From NCBI GenBank assembly GCA_964417725.1, contig CAYQIV010000002.1:88803-152802 (forward strand): a stretch of DNA of 64,000 nucleotides, written 5' to 3'. Source of the stretch: SHZI01 sp964417725. Lineage in GTDB: Bacteria > Pseudomonadota > Gammaproteobacteria > Steroidobacterales > GCA-2729495. The position numbers and the translations under genes were made by a program. The notes under the pieces were generated by a model. It did no database searches, was not told where the DNA came from, and saw only the letters and a program-made list of their open reading frames with translations. Below, in pieces: positions 1-7,774 of the stretch (position 1 is its first letter; each line of letters starts with the position of its first letter).

Positions 1-661
1 CCTGGACGTCGGCAGGCACGATGGCGCCGATCGGCAGCGCTGCGCCCACGGGCGGGGTGGTCGGTGGCGTGGCATGGACGACGTGAACCCGGGCGTCGTG
101 CAGAAAACCGATTTCCTGCGCGATGTCGACGATGTGCCGGTCGAGGTCGGCGGGCTTGTCATTGCGGTGCAGGGGGTCGACGGCAGCGACGATGGTACCG
201 TGCGCTTCATGCGGGCGCTGCTTGACCAGCCATAACGGGGCCGGGCAGTCGCGGATCAGGTGCCAGTCCGTATGGGTGTACAGGACCCGCGACAGGGCCG
301 AGTGGTGGTGGGTGTCCTTGACGACCAGCGCCGGCGAGGCCCGCAGGACCTCCCGCACGATGGCCTCATTGAGAGGGTGGTCGAACACTGCCCGGCAGCG
401 CACCTCGATGCCGCGCGCGGCACACGCTTTCGCCAGCTTGCGCTGCCGCCGCAACTGGTCGCCCAGCGCCCCCTGGCGCAGCCGTTTCAGGTCGATGCCC
501 GGGTAGACCTGTTCGCCGGCGATGAACGGGTCGAAGATGCAGGCCAGCAAAATCAGCGGAGCCCGGACCCGGGCGGCGTAGTCGGCGGCGCGCGCCACCG
601 CAGGCTGCTGTTCGGACGCCAGATCGATGACGGCGAGTATCGGAGGGTGTGTGCCGGACAT
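1..661 (-). CDS. UspE-like tandem universal stress protein, C-terminus cut off by window edge
   Basis: I translated this directly; it runs off the left end, so about 220 residues are visible. It begins MSGTHPPILAVIDLASEQQP, which fits the first beta-strand of a UspA domain. A complete first Usp-like domain (about residues 1-145) ends in the typical strand before the domain break (CPAPLWLVKQ). A second domain then begins with TIVAAVDPLH. Two Usp domains in tandem are the UspE arrangement. Usp proteins are cytoplasmic stress proteins, often nucleotide binding. It is transcribed away from the tRNA-Pro gene. Family assignment is fairly sure; orthology to uspE specifically is inferred. Confidence 0.8.
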   Translation of the reverse strand, partial: MSGTHPPILAVIDLASEQQPAVARAADYAARVRAPLILLACIFDPFIAGEQVYPGIDLKRLRQGALGDQLRRQRKLAKACAARGIEVRCRAVFDHPLNEAIVREVLRASPALVVKDTHHHSALSRVLYTHTDWHLIRDCPAPLWLVKQRPHEAHGTIVAAVDPLHRNDKPADLDRHIVDIAQEIGFLHDARVHVVHATPPTTPPVGAALPIGAIVPADVQ

Positions 662-831
662 GTGCAGGCTCCTCGCGCAAGGGTTGTACGCTCATTCTGG
701 CGCGCCGGGCCGGTGCTGGCGATAGGCGCTTTCCGTACTGAGCCGGGCCGGCCGGAACGGGCCGCGGGCACCATCGATGGCGATGCACCGATGGTGCCGG
801 CGCCTGAGCTTTGTGGCCAGGTATCTGCAGG

Positions 832-908
832 TGGTCGGGGTGACTGGATTCGAACCAGCGACCTCTTGCTCCCGAAGCAAGCGCTCTACCAAGCTGAGCT
901 ACACCCCG
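832..908 (-). tRNA. tRNA-Pro (CGG anticodon)
   Basis: The reverse complement folds as a complete cloverleaf. The acceptor stem CGGGGTG pairs with CACCCCG, the D-arm is AGCTCAGCTTGGTAGAGC, the anticodon loop TTCGGGA gives anticodon CGG, and the T-arm contains GGTTCGAATCC. The discriminator A and the CCA end are encoded (832-835). A sigma-70-like promoter lies upstream at 1020-1048. Confidence 0.96.
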
Positions 909-1019
909 TCACGGGTCGTTCCGCCACACACCCGGTCGCTGGGACCGGCAGGGTGGACGGGGGGTTCGTGATGGTGGCCGGGGCCGACAGGGGAGCGTCG
1001 GGCGCCTGGCCGGGCGCCA

Positions 1020-1048
1020 TTTATACGCGCCTGGCCGGTGCCGGGCAA
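1020..1048 (-). promoter_or_regulatory. Promoter candidate for tRNA-Pro
   Basis: On the minus strand TTGCCC (1043-1048) and TATAAA (1020-1025) are separated by 17 bp. This lies in the gap between the 3' end of ispB and tRNA-Pro. The predicted start would leave a leader of roughly 100 nt before the mature tRNA, so 5' processing is implied. Confidence 0.45.
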
Positions 1049-1057
1049 GTTGTGCGG

Positions 1058-2056
1058 TCAGTAGCGCCGGTCGACGGCGAAATCCGCCAGGTCCAGCAGG
1101 GCATTCTTGCAGGCTGAGTCGGGGACCGCGCCGAGGGCCGCGCGGGCCCGGCTGGCACATTCGCGGGCGCGCGTCACCGTGTAGGCCAGGGCGCCGGAGG
1201 TGCGAATGGCGGTGCGGATCGCTTCGATGTCTTCCAGTCCGCCATGTTCGATGGCGCGGCGGATGAGCAACTGCTCGCGCGGGGTGGCGCGCTGCAGGGC
1301 GTAGATGAGGGGCAGCGTTGGTTTGCCCTCGGCGAGGTCGTCACCGATGTTCTTGCCGAACTCGCTGCTGCTCGCGTCGTAGTCCAGGGAGTCGTCGATG
1401 AACTGGAAGGCCATGCCGAGCTCGCGACCGTACTGCGCGAGCGCGTCCTCGACGGCACGGCTCTGGTCGGCGAGCACGGCGCCGATCTGGGCGCCGGCCT
1501 CGAACAGCCGCGCCGTTTTGCGGTAGATGACTTCCAGGTAGCGCTGCTCGGTGGTGTCCGGGTCGTTGCAGTTCATCAGCTGCAGGACTTCGCCCTCGGC
1601 GATGACATTGGTCGCGTCGGCCATGATGTCCATGATGCGCATCTGGCCGATGCTGACCATCATCTGGAAGGCCCGGGAGTAGAGGAAGTCGCCGACCAGG
1701 ACGCTGGCTTCGTTGCCGAACACGCTGTTGGCGGTGTCCTGGCCGCGGCGCAGGTCAGAGCCGTCGACGACATCGTCATGCAGCAGGGTGGCGGTGTGGA
1801 TGAATTCGATGATGGCGGCCGCGTCGATGTGCCGGTCGCCGGCATAGCCGCAGCAACGCGCCGCGAGCAGCGTGATCAGCGGCCGCAGACGCTTGCCGCC
1901 GCTGCCGATGATGTAATGCGCGACGCTGTTGACCAGTGCCACGTCACTGGACAGCTGTGAGGTGATCCGCCGGTTGAGCGCCGGCCAGTCATCGCCGAGC
2001 AGGTGCCGGGCGGAATCGAGGTCGAATGAAGGGGTTTCGGGTTGTACGAGCTTCAT
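1058..2056 (-). CDS. ispB: Octaprenyl diphosphate synthase
   Basis: Trans-type polyprenyl diphosphate synthase making the side chain of ubiquinone. The 332-residue product shows both aspartate-rich motifs: HDDVVD in the first-DDxxD region and FIDDSLDY in the second. It also has the GGKRLRP substrate-binding segment near residue 53. I chose the ATG at 2056 (MKLVQPETPSF); the reading frame stays open upstream, but that part is arginine/cysteine-rich with no family likeness. The place next to rplU-rpmA-obgE is conserved in many gammaproteobacteria. Chain length of the product cannot be read from the sequence. Confidence 0.94.
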   Translation of the reverse strand: MKLVQPETPSFDLDSARHLLGDDWPALNRRITSQLSSDVALVNSVAHYIIGSGGKRLRPLITLLAARCCGYAGDRHIDAAAIIEFIHTATLLHDDVVDGSDLRRGQDTANSVFGNEASVLVGDFLYSRAFQMMVSIGQMRIMDIMADATNVIAEGEVLQLMNCNDPDTTEQRYLEVIYRKTARLFEAGAQIGAVLADQSRAVEDALAQYGRELGMAFQFIDDSLDYDASSSEFGKNIGDDLAEGKPTLPLIYALQRATPREQLLIRRAIEHGGLEDIEAIRTAIRTSGALAYTVTRARECASRARAALGAVPDSACKNALLDLADFAVDRRY

Positions 2057-2057
2057 G

Positions 2058-2909
2058 ATGGTGCCAATAATGCACGCGATGCGTTGCGCTGTACATCTGA
2101 TGGCCCTGCTGATGGCGGCCACTTTACCGGGGGCACGCGGCATCGCCTGGGCCTTCAGTGCACCCGGGCACCTCGTGGTCGGGCATGTCGCCGAGATGCA
2201 CCTGTGTGCGGCGGCGCAAGCGGAGTTCACGGCGTTGCTCGACGGCCAGTCTCTGGGTGAGGCCGGGCTGTGGCTCGACCGCGTGCGCGGTGTCGAGCGC
2301 TGGCGGCATACCCGCAGCTGGCACTACATCGACGTTGCCGATGGCCGCAGTCTCGCCCGGGCCGCGTCGCGCAGGGGCGAGCATGTTTATGCGGCTTACC
2401 GTCGTCACGAGGCGGAACTCGACGACCGCACGCTGCCGGATGCCCGCCGCGCCACGGCGCTGCGCGTCGTCGTCCATCTGGCTGCCGACCTCCACCAGCC
2501 GCTGCACGTCGGCCGACCGGGTGACCGTGGCGGCAACGACATCCGGGTGCGGGTGAGGGGCGAGCCACAGGCCCTGTCGTTGCACGCGCTGTGGGACGGG
2601 GCGCTGCTCCTCTACCGGGAGAACCTGCCCATGGATGCGCTGGCCCGCAGTATCGCGCCCCTTGCCACGGGGCAGGTCGCCACCTGGCAAGGCGACGATC
2701 CGCTGACGTGGGGGCGTGAGTCGATGGCCTTCCGGCCACTGGTCTACAGCTGGCCGGATGGGCGGCGGGATGGTGATTTCCTCGGCCCGGACTACCTCGG
2801 TGCGGCGCGCAACGTCATCGCCCTGCGGCTGGCGCAGGCGGGTGTGCGGCTCGCCGGGCGCCTCAACCGCATTGCCGGCTGCCGGCCCGGGGAGGCGCCG
2901 CTGCAGTGA
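2058..2909 (+). CDS. Secreted S1/P1-type zinc nuclease
   Basis: About 283 residues. A signal peptide ends near GARGIA, followed by a tryptophan (WAFSAPGH), as in S1/P1 nucleases where the mature N-terminal Trp helps bind zinc. Further family motifs are SWHYIDV, the histidine-rich VHLAADLHQPLHVG with DRGGNDI, and LHALWDG. The role is likely single-stranded DNA/RNA or 3'-nucleotide hydrolysis in the periplasm or outside the cell. In-frame ATGs at 2058, 2070 and 2079 are all possible; 2079 would separate it best from the divergent ispB start at 2056. It interrupts the otherwise conserved ispB-rplU neighbourhood. Confidence 0.85.
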   Translation: MVPIMHAMRCAVHLMALLMAATLPGARGIAWAFSAPGHLVVGHVAEMHLCAAAQAEFTALLDGQSLGEAGLWLDRVRGVERWRHTRSWHYIDVADGRSLARAASRRGEHVYAAYRRHEAELDDRTLPDARRATALRVVVHLAADLHQPLHVGRPGDRGGNDIRVRVRGEPQALSLHALWDGALLLYRENLPMDALARSIAPLATGQVATWQGDDPLTWGRESMAFRPLVYSWPDGRRDGDFLGPDYLGAARNVIALRLAQAGVRLAGRLNRIAGCRPGEAPLQ

Positions 2910-2916
2910 TCAGCCG

Positions 2917-2945
2917 TTGATCCCTGGCGCGTAAGCCTCTAGAAT
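2917..2945 (+). promoter_or_regulatory. Promoter of rplU-rpmA
   Basis: TTGATC (2917-2922) and TAGAAT (2940-2945) are 17 bp apart, about 50 bp before the rplU start codon. This is a good sigma-70 match in the expected place for a ribosomal protein operon. Confidence 0.65.
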
Positions 2946-2993
2946 CCGCCGTCTTTCCTGCGGCCCCGATCGGGCCTCCCCGGAGTTCGCGAC

Positions 2994-3311
2994 ATGTACG
3001 CTGTGTTCAAGACGGGCGGCAAGCAATACCGTGCCAGCCCGGGCGAGAAGCTCAAGATCGAAAAGCTCGATATCGCTGCCGGCGAGCCGGTCGAGTTCAC
3101 CGAGGTGCTGGCGGTCGGAGAGGGCGCCGCCCTGACGATCGGCACGCCGCGGATCGATGGCGCGCGGGTCACGGGCCGGGTCGTCGCCCAGGACCGCCAC
3201 GACAAGGTGTCCGTGGTGAAGTTCAGGCGTCGCAAGCACTACAAGCGCATGCATGGCCATCGCCAGCATTACACCCTGGTCGAGATCACCGACATCGCTG
3301 CCGGCGGCTGA
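2994..3311 (+). CDS. rplU: 50S ribosomal protein L21
   Basis: A 105-residue protein beginning MYAVFKTGGKQYR, the L21 signature. It has the basic KFRRRKHYKRMHGHRQ segment that contacts 23S rRNA, and full family length. It is followed 26 bp later by rpmA, the usual L21-L27 pair, with a promoter at 2917-2945 and a strong terminator after rpmA. Confidence 0.98.
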   Translation: MYAVFKTGGKQYRASPGEKLKIEKLDIAAGEPVEFTEVLAVGEGAALTIGTPRIDGARVTGRVVAQDRHDKVSVVKFRRRKHYKRMHGHRQHYTLVEITDIAAGG

Positions 3312-3337
3312 GCGGCGCGCAACCGAGGTAATACGTC

Positions 3338-3601
3338 ATGGCACACAAAAAAGCAGGCGGCAGCACGCGCAACGGCCGCGATTCCGAGTCGAAGCGTCTG
3401 GGGCTGAAGAAGTTCGGCGGCCAGCGCGTCGTGGCCGGCAACATCATCATCCGCCAGCGTGGCACGGCCTTCCACCCAGGCACCAATGTCGGCATCGGGC
3501 GCGACCACACGCTGTTCGCCAAGGCGGACGGCATCGTGCATTTCGAGCGCAAGGGGCCGCACAGCCGCCGCGTCGTCCGCGTGGAGCCGCTCGCCGGCTG
3601 A
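3338..3601 (+). CDS. rpmA: 50S ribosomal protein L27
   Basis: An 87-residue protein starting MAHKKAGGSTRNGRDSESKR, diagnostic of L27, whose N-terminal tail reaches the peptidyl transferase centre. There is no N-terminal extension of the kind cleaved in Firmicutes. It is second in the rplU-rpmA operon, and a perfect inverted repeat with a T-run ends the unit about 30 bp downstream. Confidence 0.98.
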   Translation: MAHKKAGGSTRNGRDSESKRLGLKKFGGQRVVAGNIIIRQRGTAFHPGTNVGIGRDHTLFAKADGIVHFERKGPHSRRVVRVEPLAG

Positions 3602-3632
3602 ACCGGAACCCTTCACGGCCGGCCGGTTGAAC

Positions 3633-3660
3633 AAAAAACCCCGCCGCGGCGGGGTTTTTT
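3633..3660 (+). terminator. Intrinsic terminator after rpmA
   Basis: A perfect 28-bp inverted repeat: six A, then a GC-only stem of CCCCGCC paired with GGCGGGG around a short loop, then six T. It separates rplU-rpmA from obgE (start 3700). The A-run makes it potentially active in both directions. Confidence 0.9.
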
Positions 3661-3699
3661 ATTCGCCGCCGCACCTCACCACCTCCAGGCCACGGCACC

Positions 3700-4764
3700 A
3701 TGAAATTCGTCGATGAAGCCATCATCCGTGTCCAGGCCGGCAACGGGGGCGCCGGCTGCGTCAGTTTTCGCCGCGAAAAGTTCATCCCCCGCGGTGGGCC
3801 GGATGGCGGCGATGGCGGCGATGGCGGCGATGTCCTGCTGGTGGCGACGCGCAGCCTCAATACCCTGGCCGACTTCCGCGTCAACCGGCGCTTCGCCGCC
3901 GGCAATGGCCAGGGTGGGGCAGGGGCCCAATGTACCGGACGAGGGGGCGATGACCTGCAAGTGGCCGTGCCCTGCGGGACGGTCGTCTACGAGGCCGATA
4001 CCGGTGAATGCCTCGGTGACCTGACCCGCGATGGGGCGTCGGTGGTCGTTGCCGCCGGGGGGCGCGGGGGTCGCGGCAATGCCAGTTTCAAGAGCAGCGT
4101 CAACCGGGCACCGCGCCAGTCCACGCCCGGCACCCCGGGTGAGCGGCGCACGTTGCGTCTCGAGTTGACACTGCTGGCCGATGTCGGGCTGCTCGGCAAG
4201 CCGAATGCCGGCAAGTCGACGCTGTTGAGGAGTGTGTCCGCAGCCCGGCCGAAGGTTGCCGATTATCCGTTCACGACGCTCCACCCCGGGCTCGGTGTGG
4301 TGTCGGTGGGCCCTTTACAGAGCTTCGTGATGGCGGACATCCCCGGCCTCATCGAAGGGGCTGCCGGGGGGGCGGGGCTCGGCATCCGTTTCCTGCGCCA
4401 TCTGGACCGCACGCGGATCCTGCTTCACCTCGTCGACGTGGCGCCATCCGACGGCAGCGATCCGGCTGCCGATGCCGTGTCGATCGTCGGGGAACTCGAG
4501 TCGTTCAGCGCGTCGCTGGCCAGCCGCGAGCGCTGGCTGGTGCTGAACAAGGTTGACCTGCTGCCGGATCCCGCTATGGCCGAGGCCCTTGAGGGGGCGA
4601 TCCGTGCGGCATTGCGCTTTGACGGGCCGGCATACCGGATCAGTGCACTCGCCGGCACCGGTACCACGGCGCTGATGCAGGATCTGATGAAACGCCTTGT
4701 CGCCATCCGGGCGGACAGCGCCGACGGCGAGGATGTGGTCAGCCCTTCTGGCGAAGCGCCTTGA
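3700..4764 (+). CDS. obgE: Obg-family GTPase involved in ribosome assembly
   Basis: A 354-residue product. The glycine-rich Obg fold at the N-terminus (MKFVDEAIIRVQAGNGGAGC, then GGPDGGDGGDGGD) precedes a G domain with the P-loop GKPNAGKST near residue 165, DIPG (G3) near 212 and NKVD (G4) near 283. This essential GTPase couples 50S maturation to growth and stress, and it sits in its usual place after L27. Its 3' end overlaps the convergent rpsT by 26 bp. Confidence 0.97.
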   Translation: MKFVDEAIIRVQAGNGGAGCVSFRREKFIPRGGPDGGDGGDGGDVLLVATRSLNTLADFRVNRRFAAGNGQGGAGAQCTGRGGDDLQVAVPCGTVVYEADTGECLGDLTRDGASVVVAAGGRGGRGNASFKSSVNRAPRQSTPGTPGERRTLRLELTLLADVGLLGKPNAGKSTLLRSVSAARPKVADYPFTTLHPGLGVVSVGPLQSFVMADIPGLIEGAAGGAGLGIRFLRHLDRTRILLHLVDVAPSDGSDPAADAVSIVGELESFSASLASRERWLVLNKVDLLPDPAMAEALEGAIRAALRFDGPAYRISALAGTGTTALMQDLMKRLVAIRADSADGEDVVSPSGEAP

Positions 4765-5011
4765 TGGCCTTGTTGGTGCGGCTCTTGTGCCGGGCGGCCT
4801 TGTTCGGGTGGATCAGCCCCTTGGTGACGCCCTTGTCGACAGCCACGGCACTGAGCTTGAGCGCTTCGCTGGTGGCTGTGGCGTCCCCGCCGGCGAGTAC
4901 GCTGCGGGTCTTCTTGACCGCGGTGCGCATGCGCGAGCGAAGGGCGACGTTATGCTGGCGGCGTGTTTCCGCCTGCTTGGCACGCTTGGTTGCTGATGGG
5001 GTATTGGCCAC
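4739..5011 (-). CDS. rpsT: 30S ribosomal protein S20
   Basis: A 90-residue basic, helical protein starting MANTPSATKRAKQAETRRQHN, the S20 signature, with the conserved C-terminal HPNKAARHKSR segment. It is transcribed towards obgE, the two reading frames overlapping tail to tail, and divergently from murJ, as in Pseudomonas. A minus-strand TTGACA-type promoter lies at 5071-5099. Confidence 0.98.
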   Translation of the reverse strand: MANTPSATKRAKQAETRRQHNVALRSRMRTAVKKTRSVLAGGDATATSEALKLSAVAVDKGVTKGLIHPNKAARHKSRTNKAIKALRQKG

Positions 5012-5070
5012 CGGTGGTATCCATGGTTACGAGGGGGCGCCGCGGGCCCGGCAGGACCCGGCGGGCCGCT

Positions 5071-5099
5071 ATTCTTCGTTTTCGCCCCCGTGATGTCAA
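5071..5099 (-). promoter_or_regulatory. Promoter of rpsT
   Basis: On the minus strand a consensus -35 TTGACA (5094-5099) lies 17 bp from AAGAAT (5071-5076). Transcription would start about 50 bp before the rpsT start codon. It lies in the 145-bp divergent gap with murJ. Confidence 0.6.
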
Positions 5100-5156
5100 C
5101 CGGTCCGGTGCCACGGGGCCGGCCGTCGGGGAGGCTTCCCGGTAGACTGCGCACCC

Positions 5157-6782
5157 ATGACGGCGACTGATCCCCCTGCGGCCGAGGGCACCTCTGGCCG
5201 GCGCCTGCTGCGCTCCACCGGACTCGTCGGTGGCTATACGCTGCTGTCGCGCATCCTCGGCCTGGTGCGTGACATGGTCTACGCGCGGTTCTTCGGTGCG
5301 TCCTTCGTCATGGATGCCTTCTTCGTCGCCTTCAAGATCCCGAACATTTTCCGGCGCTTTTCTGCCGAGGGCTCCTTCTCCCAGGCCTTTGTCCCGGTCT
5401 TCGCCGAGTATGACCAGTCGCGCAGCCGGGCGGAGGTCCAGGCGCTGGTCGACCGCACGGCGGGGACGCTCGGCGCGATCCTCTGCCTGGTCACGCTCGC
5501 CGGCGTGCTGGCGGCACCGGTGGTGATCGCGGTCTTCGCCCCTGGTTTCGTCGCCGAACAGCATGGCGATGGCGCCGACCGCCATGCACTGGCCGTGGCC
5601 ATGCTGCGCTGGACTTTCCCCTACCTGCTGTTCATTTCGCTGGCGGCGATGGCCGGGGCCATCCTCAATACCTACCAGCGCTTTGCGGCGGCGGCTTTTT
5701 CCCCGGTGCTGCTCAACGTGGTGCTCATCGGCTTTGCGGCGTTCGTCGCTCCGCACTTCGAGCAGCCCGGCATGGCGCTCGCCATCGGCGTGTTCGTTGC
5801 CGGCCTCGTGCAACTCGGCTTCATGCTGCCGCCGCTGATGCGCCTCGGCCTGTTGCCCCGGCCGCGCTGGGGTGGTGCGCACCCGGGCGTGCGCCGCATT
5901 CTCGGCCTCATGCTGCCCGGTCTGGTCGGATCCTCCGCGGCGCAGATCAGCATCCTCCTCGATACGCTGATCGCCTCGTTCCTTGCCGCCGGCAGCATCA
6001 GCTGGCTCTACTATTCGGACCGGCTGATGGAGTTCCCGCTGGGCGTTTTCGGCATTGCGCTGGCCACCGTCATCCTGCCCAACCTGTCCCGCCAGCATGT
6101 CAATGGTGATGCGCGCCAGTTCGGCATGACGCTCGAATGGGCCATCAGGCTGGTGTTCGTCGTCGGTGTGCCGGCGGCACTCGGGCTGGCCGTGCTGTCG
6201 GGGCCGCTGCTGGCGACGCTGTTCTATGGCGGGCGTTTCGCCCTCGAAGACGTCGCCATGGCGCGGCTCAGCCTGGTCTGCTACGCGGCGGGGCTGCTCG
6301 GTTTCACGCTGGTGAAGGTCCTGGCGCCTGGCTATTTTGCCCGCCAGGACACGCGCACACCGGTCAAGGTGGCGCTGGTTGCGCTGGCCACCAACCTGGT
6401 GCTCAACGTCGTGATCGTGGTGCCGTGGTATCGCGCGGGCCTGCCCGGTCCGCACGCGGGACTGGCTGCGGCGACATCATTGAGTGCCTTCCTCAATGCC
6501 ACGTTGCTCTACCGTGGCCTGCGCCGCGCCGAGGTGCTGGGTGAGCCCGGGGGTATCGGACGGTTCCTGCTGCGCGTGGCGGTCGCCGGAGGCGTCATGG
6601 CGGTGGCCCTGCTGTGGGGCACTCCTCCGCTCTCGCGCTGGCTGGAGGCCCCCGTGGCGCTGCGCGTGCTGTGGCTGGCGGCCGCCGTCGGCGGCGGGGT
6701 GCTGGCCTATGGGGCGGCGTTGCTGGCGGTGGGTGTCCGGCCGGTCGATTTGCGCCTCCGGCGCCTGACCCGCACCGTATAA
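5157..6782 (+). CDS. murJ: Lipid II flippase MurJ
   Basis: A 541-residue polytopic membrane protein of the MOP/MviN family that moves lipid II across the inner membrane. The N-terminal region has the conserved TLLSRILGLVRD and FFVAFKIPNIFRR segments, followed by some 13-14 hydrophobic helices. An arginine-rich, polar linker precedes the C-terminal helices. It is divergent from rpsT and directly upstream of ribF, matching the conserved rpsT-murJ-ribF-ileS-lspA order. A TATAAT-like hexamer overlaps its stop codon and may help transcribe ribF. Confidence 0.96.
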   Translation: MTATDPPAAEGTSGRRLLRSTGLVGGYTLLSRILGLVRDMVYARFFGASFVMDAFFVAFKIPNIFRRFSAEGSFSQAFVPVFAEYDQSRSRAEVQALVDRTAGTLGAILCLVTLAGVLAAPVVIAVFAPGFVAEQHGDGADRHALAVAMLRWTFPYLLFISLAAMAGAILNTYQRFAAAAFSPVLLNVVLIGFAAFVAPHFEQPGMALAIGVFVAGLVQLGFMLPPLMRLGLLPRPRWGGAHPGVRRILGLMLPGLVGSSAAQISILLDTLIASFLAAGSISWLYYSDRLMEFPLGVFGIALATVILPNLSRQHVNGDARQFGMTLEWAIRLVFVVGVPAALGLAVLSGPLLATLFYGGRFALEDVAMARLSLVCYAAGLLGFTLVKVLAPGYFARQDTRTPVKVALVALATNLVLNVVIVVPWYRAGLPGPHAGLAAATSLSAFLNATLLYRGLRRAEVLGEPGGIGRFLLRVAVAGGVMAVALLWGTPPLSRWLEAPVALRVLWLAAAVGGGVLAYGAALLAVGVRPVDLRLRRLTRTV

Positions 6783-6811
6783 TTTCCCCTTTTTTCATCC
6801 GGCATGGCCCC

Positions 6812-7774
6812 ATGCTCCTGATCCGCCGGCCACGACAGGCCGACCCCGCGCTGTCATCCGGGTGCGTGGCCACCATCGGTGTCTTCGATGGGGTGCACCT
6901 TGGACACCAGCGCATTTTCGCCCGCGTCATTGCAGCCGCGCGGCAGCAGGGGATCATGGCGGTGGCCTTCACCTTCGAACCCACACCGCAGGAACTGATC
7001 AGGCCGGGCAGCCCACCTGCACGATTGACCCGCTGGCGCGAAAAATACCAGGCGATGCGCCGGACCGGCATGGATTGCATGTTCTGCCCACCGTTCGACC
7101 GGGCGATGGCGGGACTCGATCCGCAGGCCTTCATCGACGAACTGCTGGTGGCACGCCTGCGTGTCCGGCACCTGGTGGTGGGTGATGATTTTCGTTTTGC
7201 ACGCGGCCGTGCAGGTACGTTCGGTGATCTCGAGGCGGCGGGGCGGCACAGGGGTTTCGGGGTGGAGCAGGTGGCGAGCGTGATGGTTGCCGGCGAAAGG
7301 GTATCGAGCACGGCGATCCGTGCCGCACTGGCCGCTGGCGAACTCGACCGGGCGGCGACCCTGCTCGGGCGACCGTATACCATGGCCGGACGCGTCGTCG
7401 GCGGCCGACGGCTCGGCCGCACGCTCGGCTTCCCCACCGCCAACGTCGCGCTGGGCAGGCGCCTGAGCCCGCTGGCGGGCATCTTCGCCGTGCGGGTTGC
7501 CGGGCTCGGCGCCACAGCGTTGCCCGGCGTGGCGAGCATCGGCACGCGGCCGACGGTTGCGGAGGGCGAACCGCTGCTCGAGGTTCACCTGTTCGATTTC
7601 GATGCCGATATCTATGGTCGGCTGATCGAGGTCGAATTCGTCGCCCGGTTGCGGGACGAGTGCCGCTTCTCCGACCTCGATGCACTGCGCCGCCAGATGG
7701 AAAAAGATGCCGCCGCGGCCCGCGACCTGCTCGCGCGGACCACAACGAAATGCAGCCAGGGAAAAGACCGGTGA
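6812..7774 (+). CDS. ribF: Bifunctional riboflavin kinase / FAD synthetase
   Basis: A 320-residue enzyme converting riboflavin to FMN and then FAD. The N-terminal nucleotidyltransferase domain shows GVFDGVHLGHQ (about residue 25) and VVGDDFRFARGR. The C-terminal flavokinase domain shows GRVVGGRRLGRTLGFPTAN and ends LRDECRFSDLDALRRQM. I chose the ATG at 6812 because protein similarity starts there. The stop overlaps the ileS GTG start (gtga at 7771-7774), so the two are translationally coupled. A TATAAT hexamer at 6778-6783 may be a -10 box, but no good -35 is seen. Confidence 0.95.
   Translation: MLLIRRPRQADPALSSGCVATIGVFDGVHLGHQRIFARVIAAARQQGIMAVAFTFEPTPQELIRPGSPPARLTRWREKYQAMRRTGMDCMFCPPFDRAMAGLDPQAFIDELLVARLRVRHLVVGDDFRFARGRAGTFGDLEAAGRHRGFGVEQVASVMVAGERVSSTAIRAALAAGELDRAATLLGRPYTMAGRVVGGRRLGRTLGFPTANVALGRRLSPLAGIFAVRVAGLGATALPGVASIGTRPTVAEGEPLLEVHLFDFDADIYGRLIEVEFVARLRDECRFSDLDALRRQMEKDAAAARDLLARTTTKCSQGKDR

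Noticed and set aside
2057..2230. N-terminal extension of ispB to 2230
   Set aside because: Residues added are Cys/Arg/Ala-rich and overlap the nuclease gene; the family N-terminus starts at MKLVQPE.
4950..6455. 501-codon minus-strand frame over murJ
   Set aside because: His/Glu/Arg-rich antisense translation of murJ with no family likeness.
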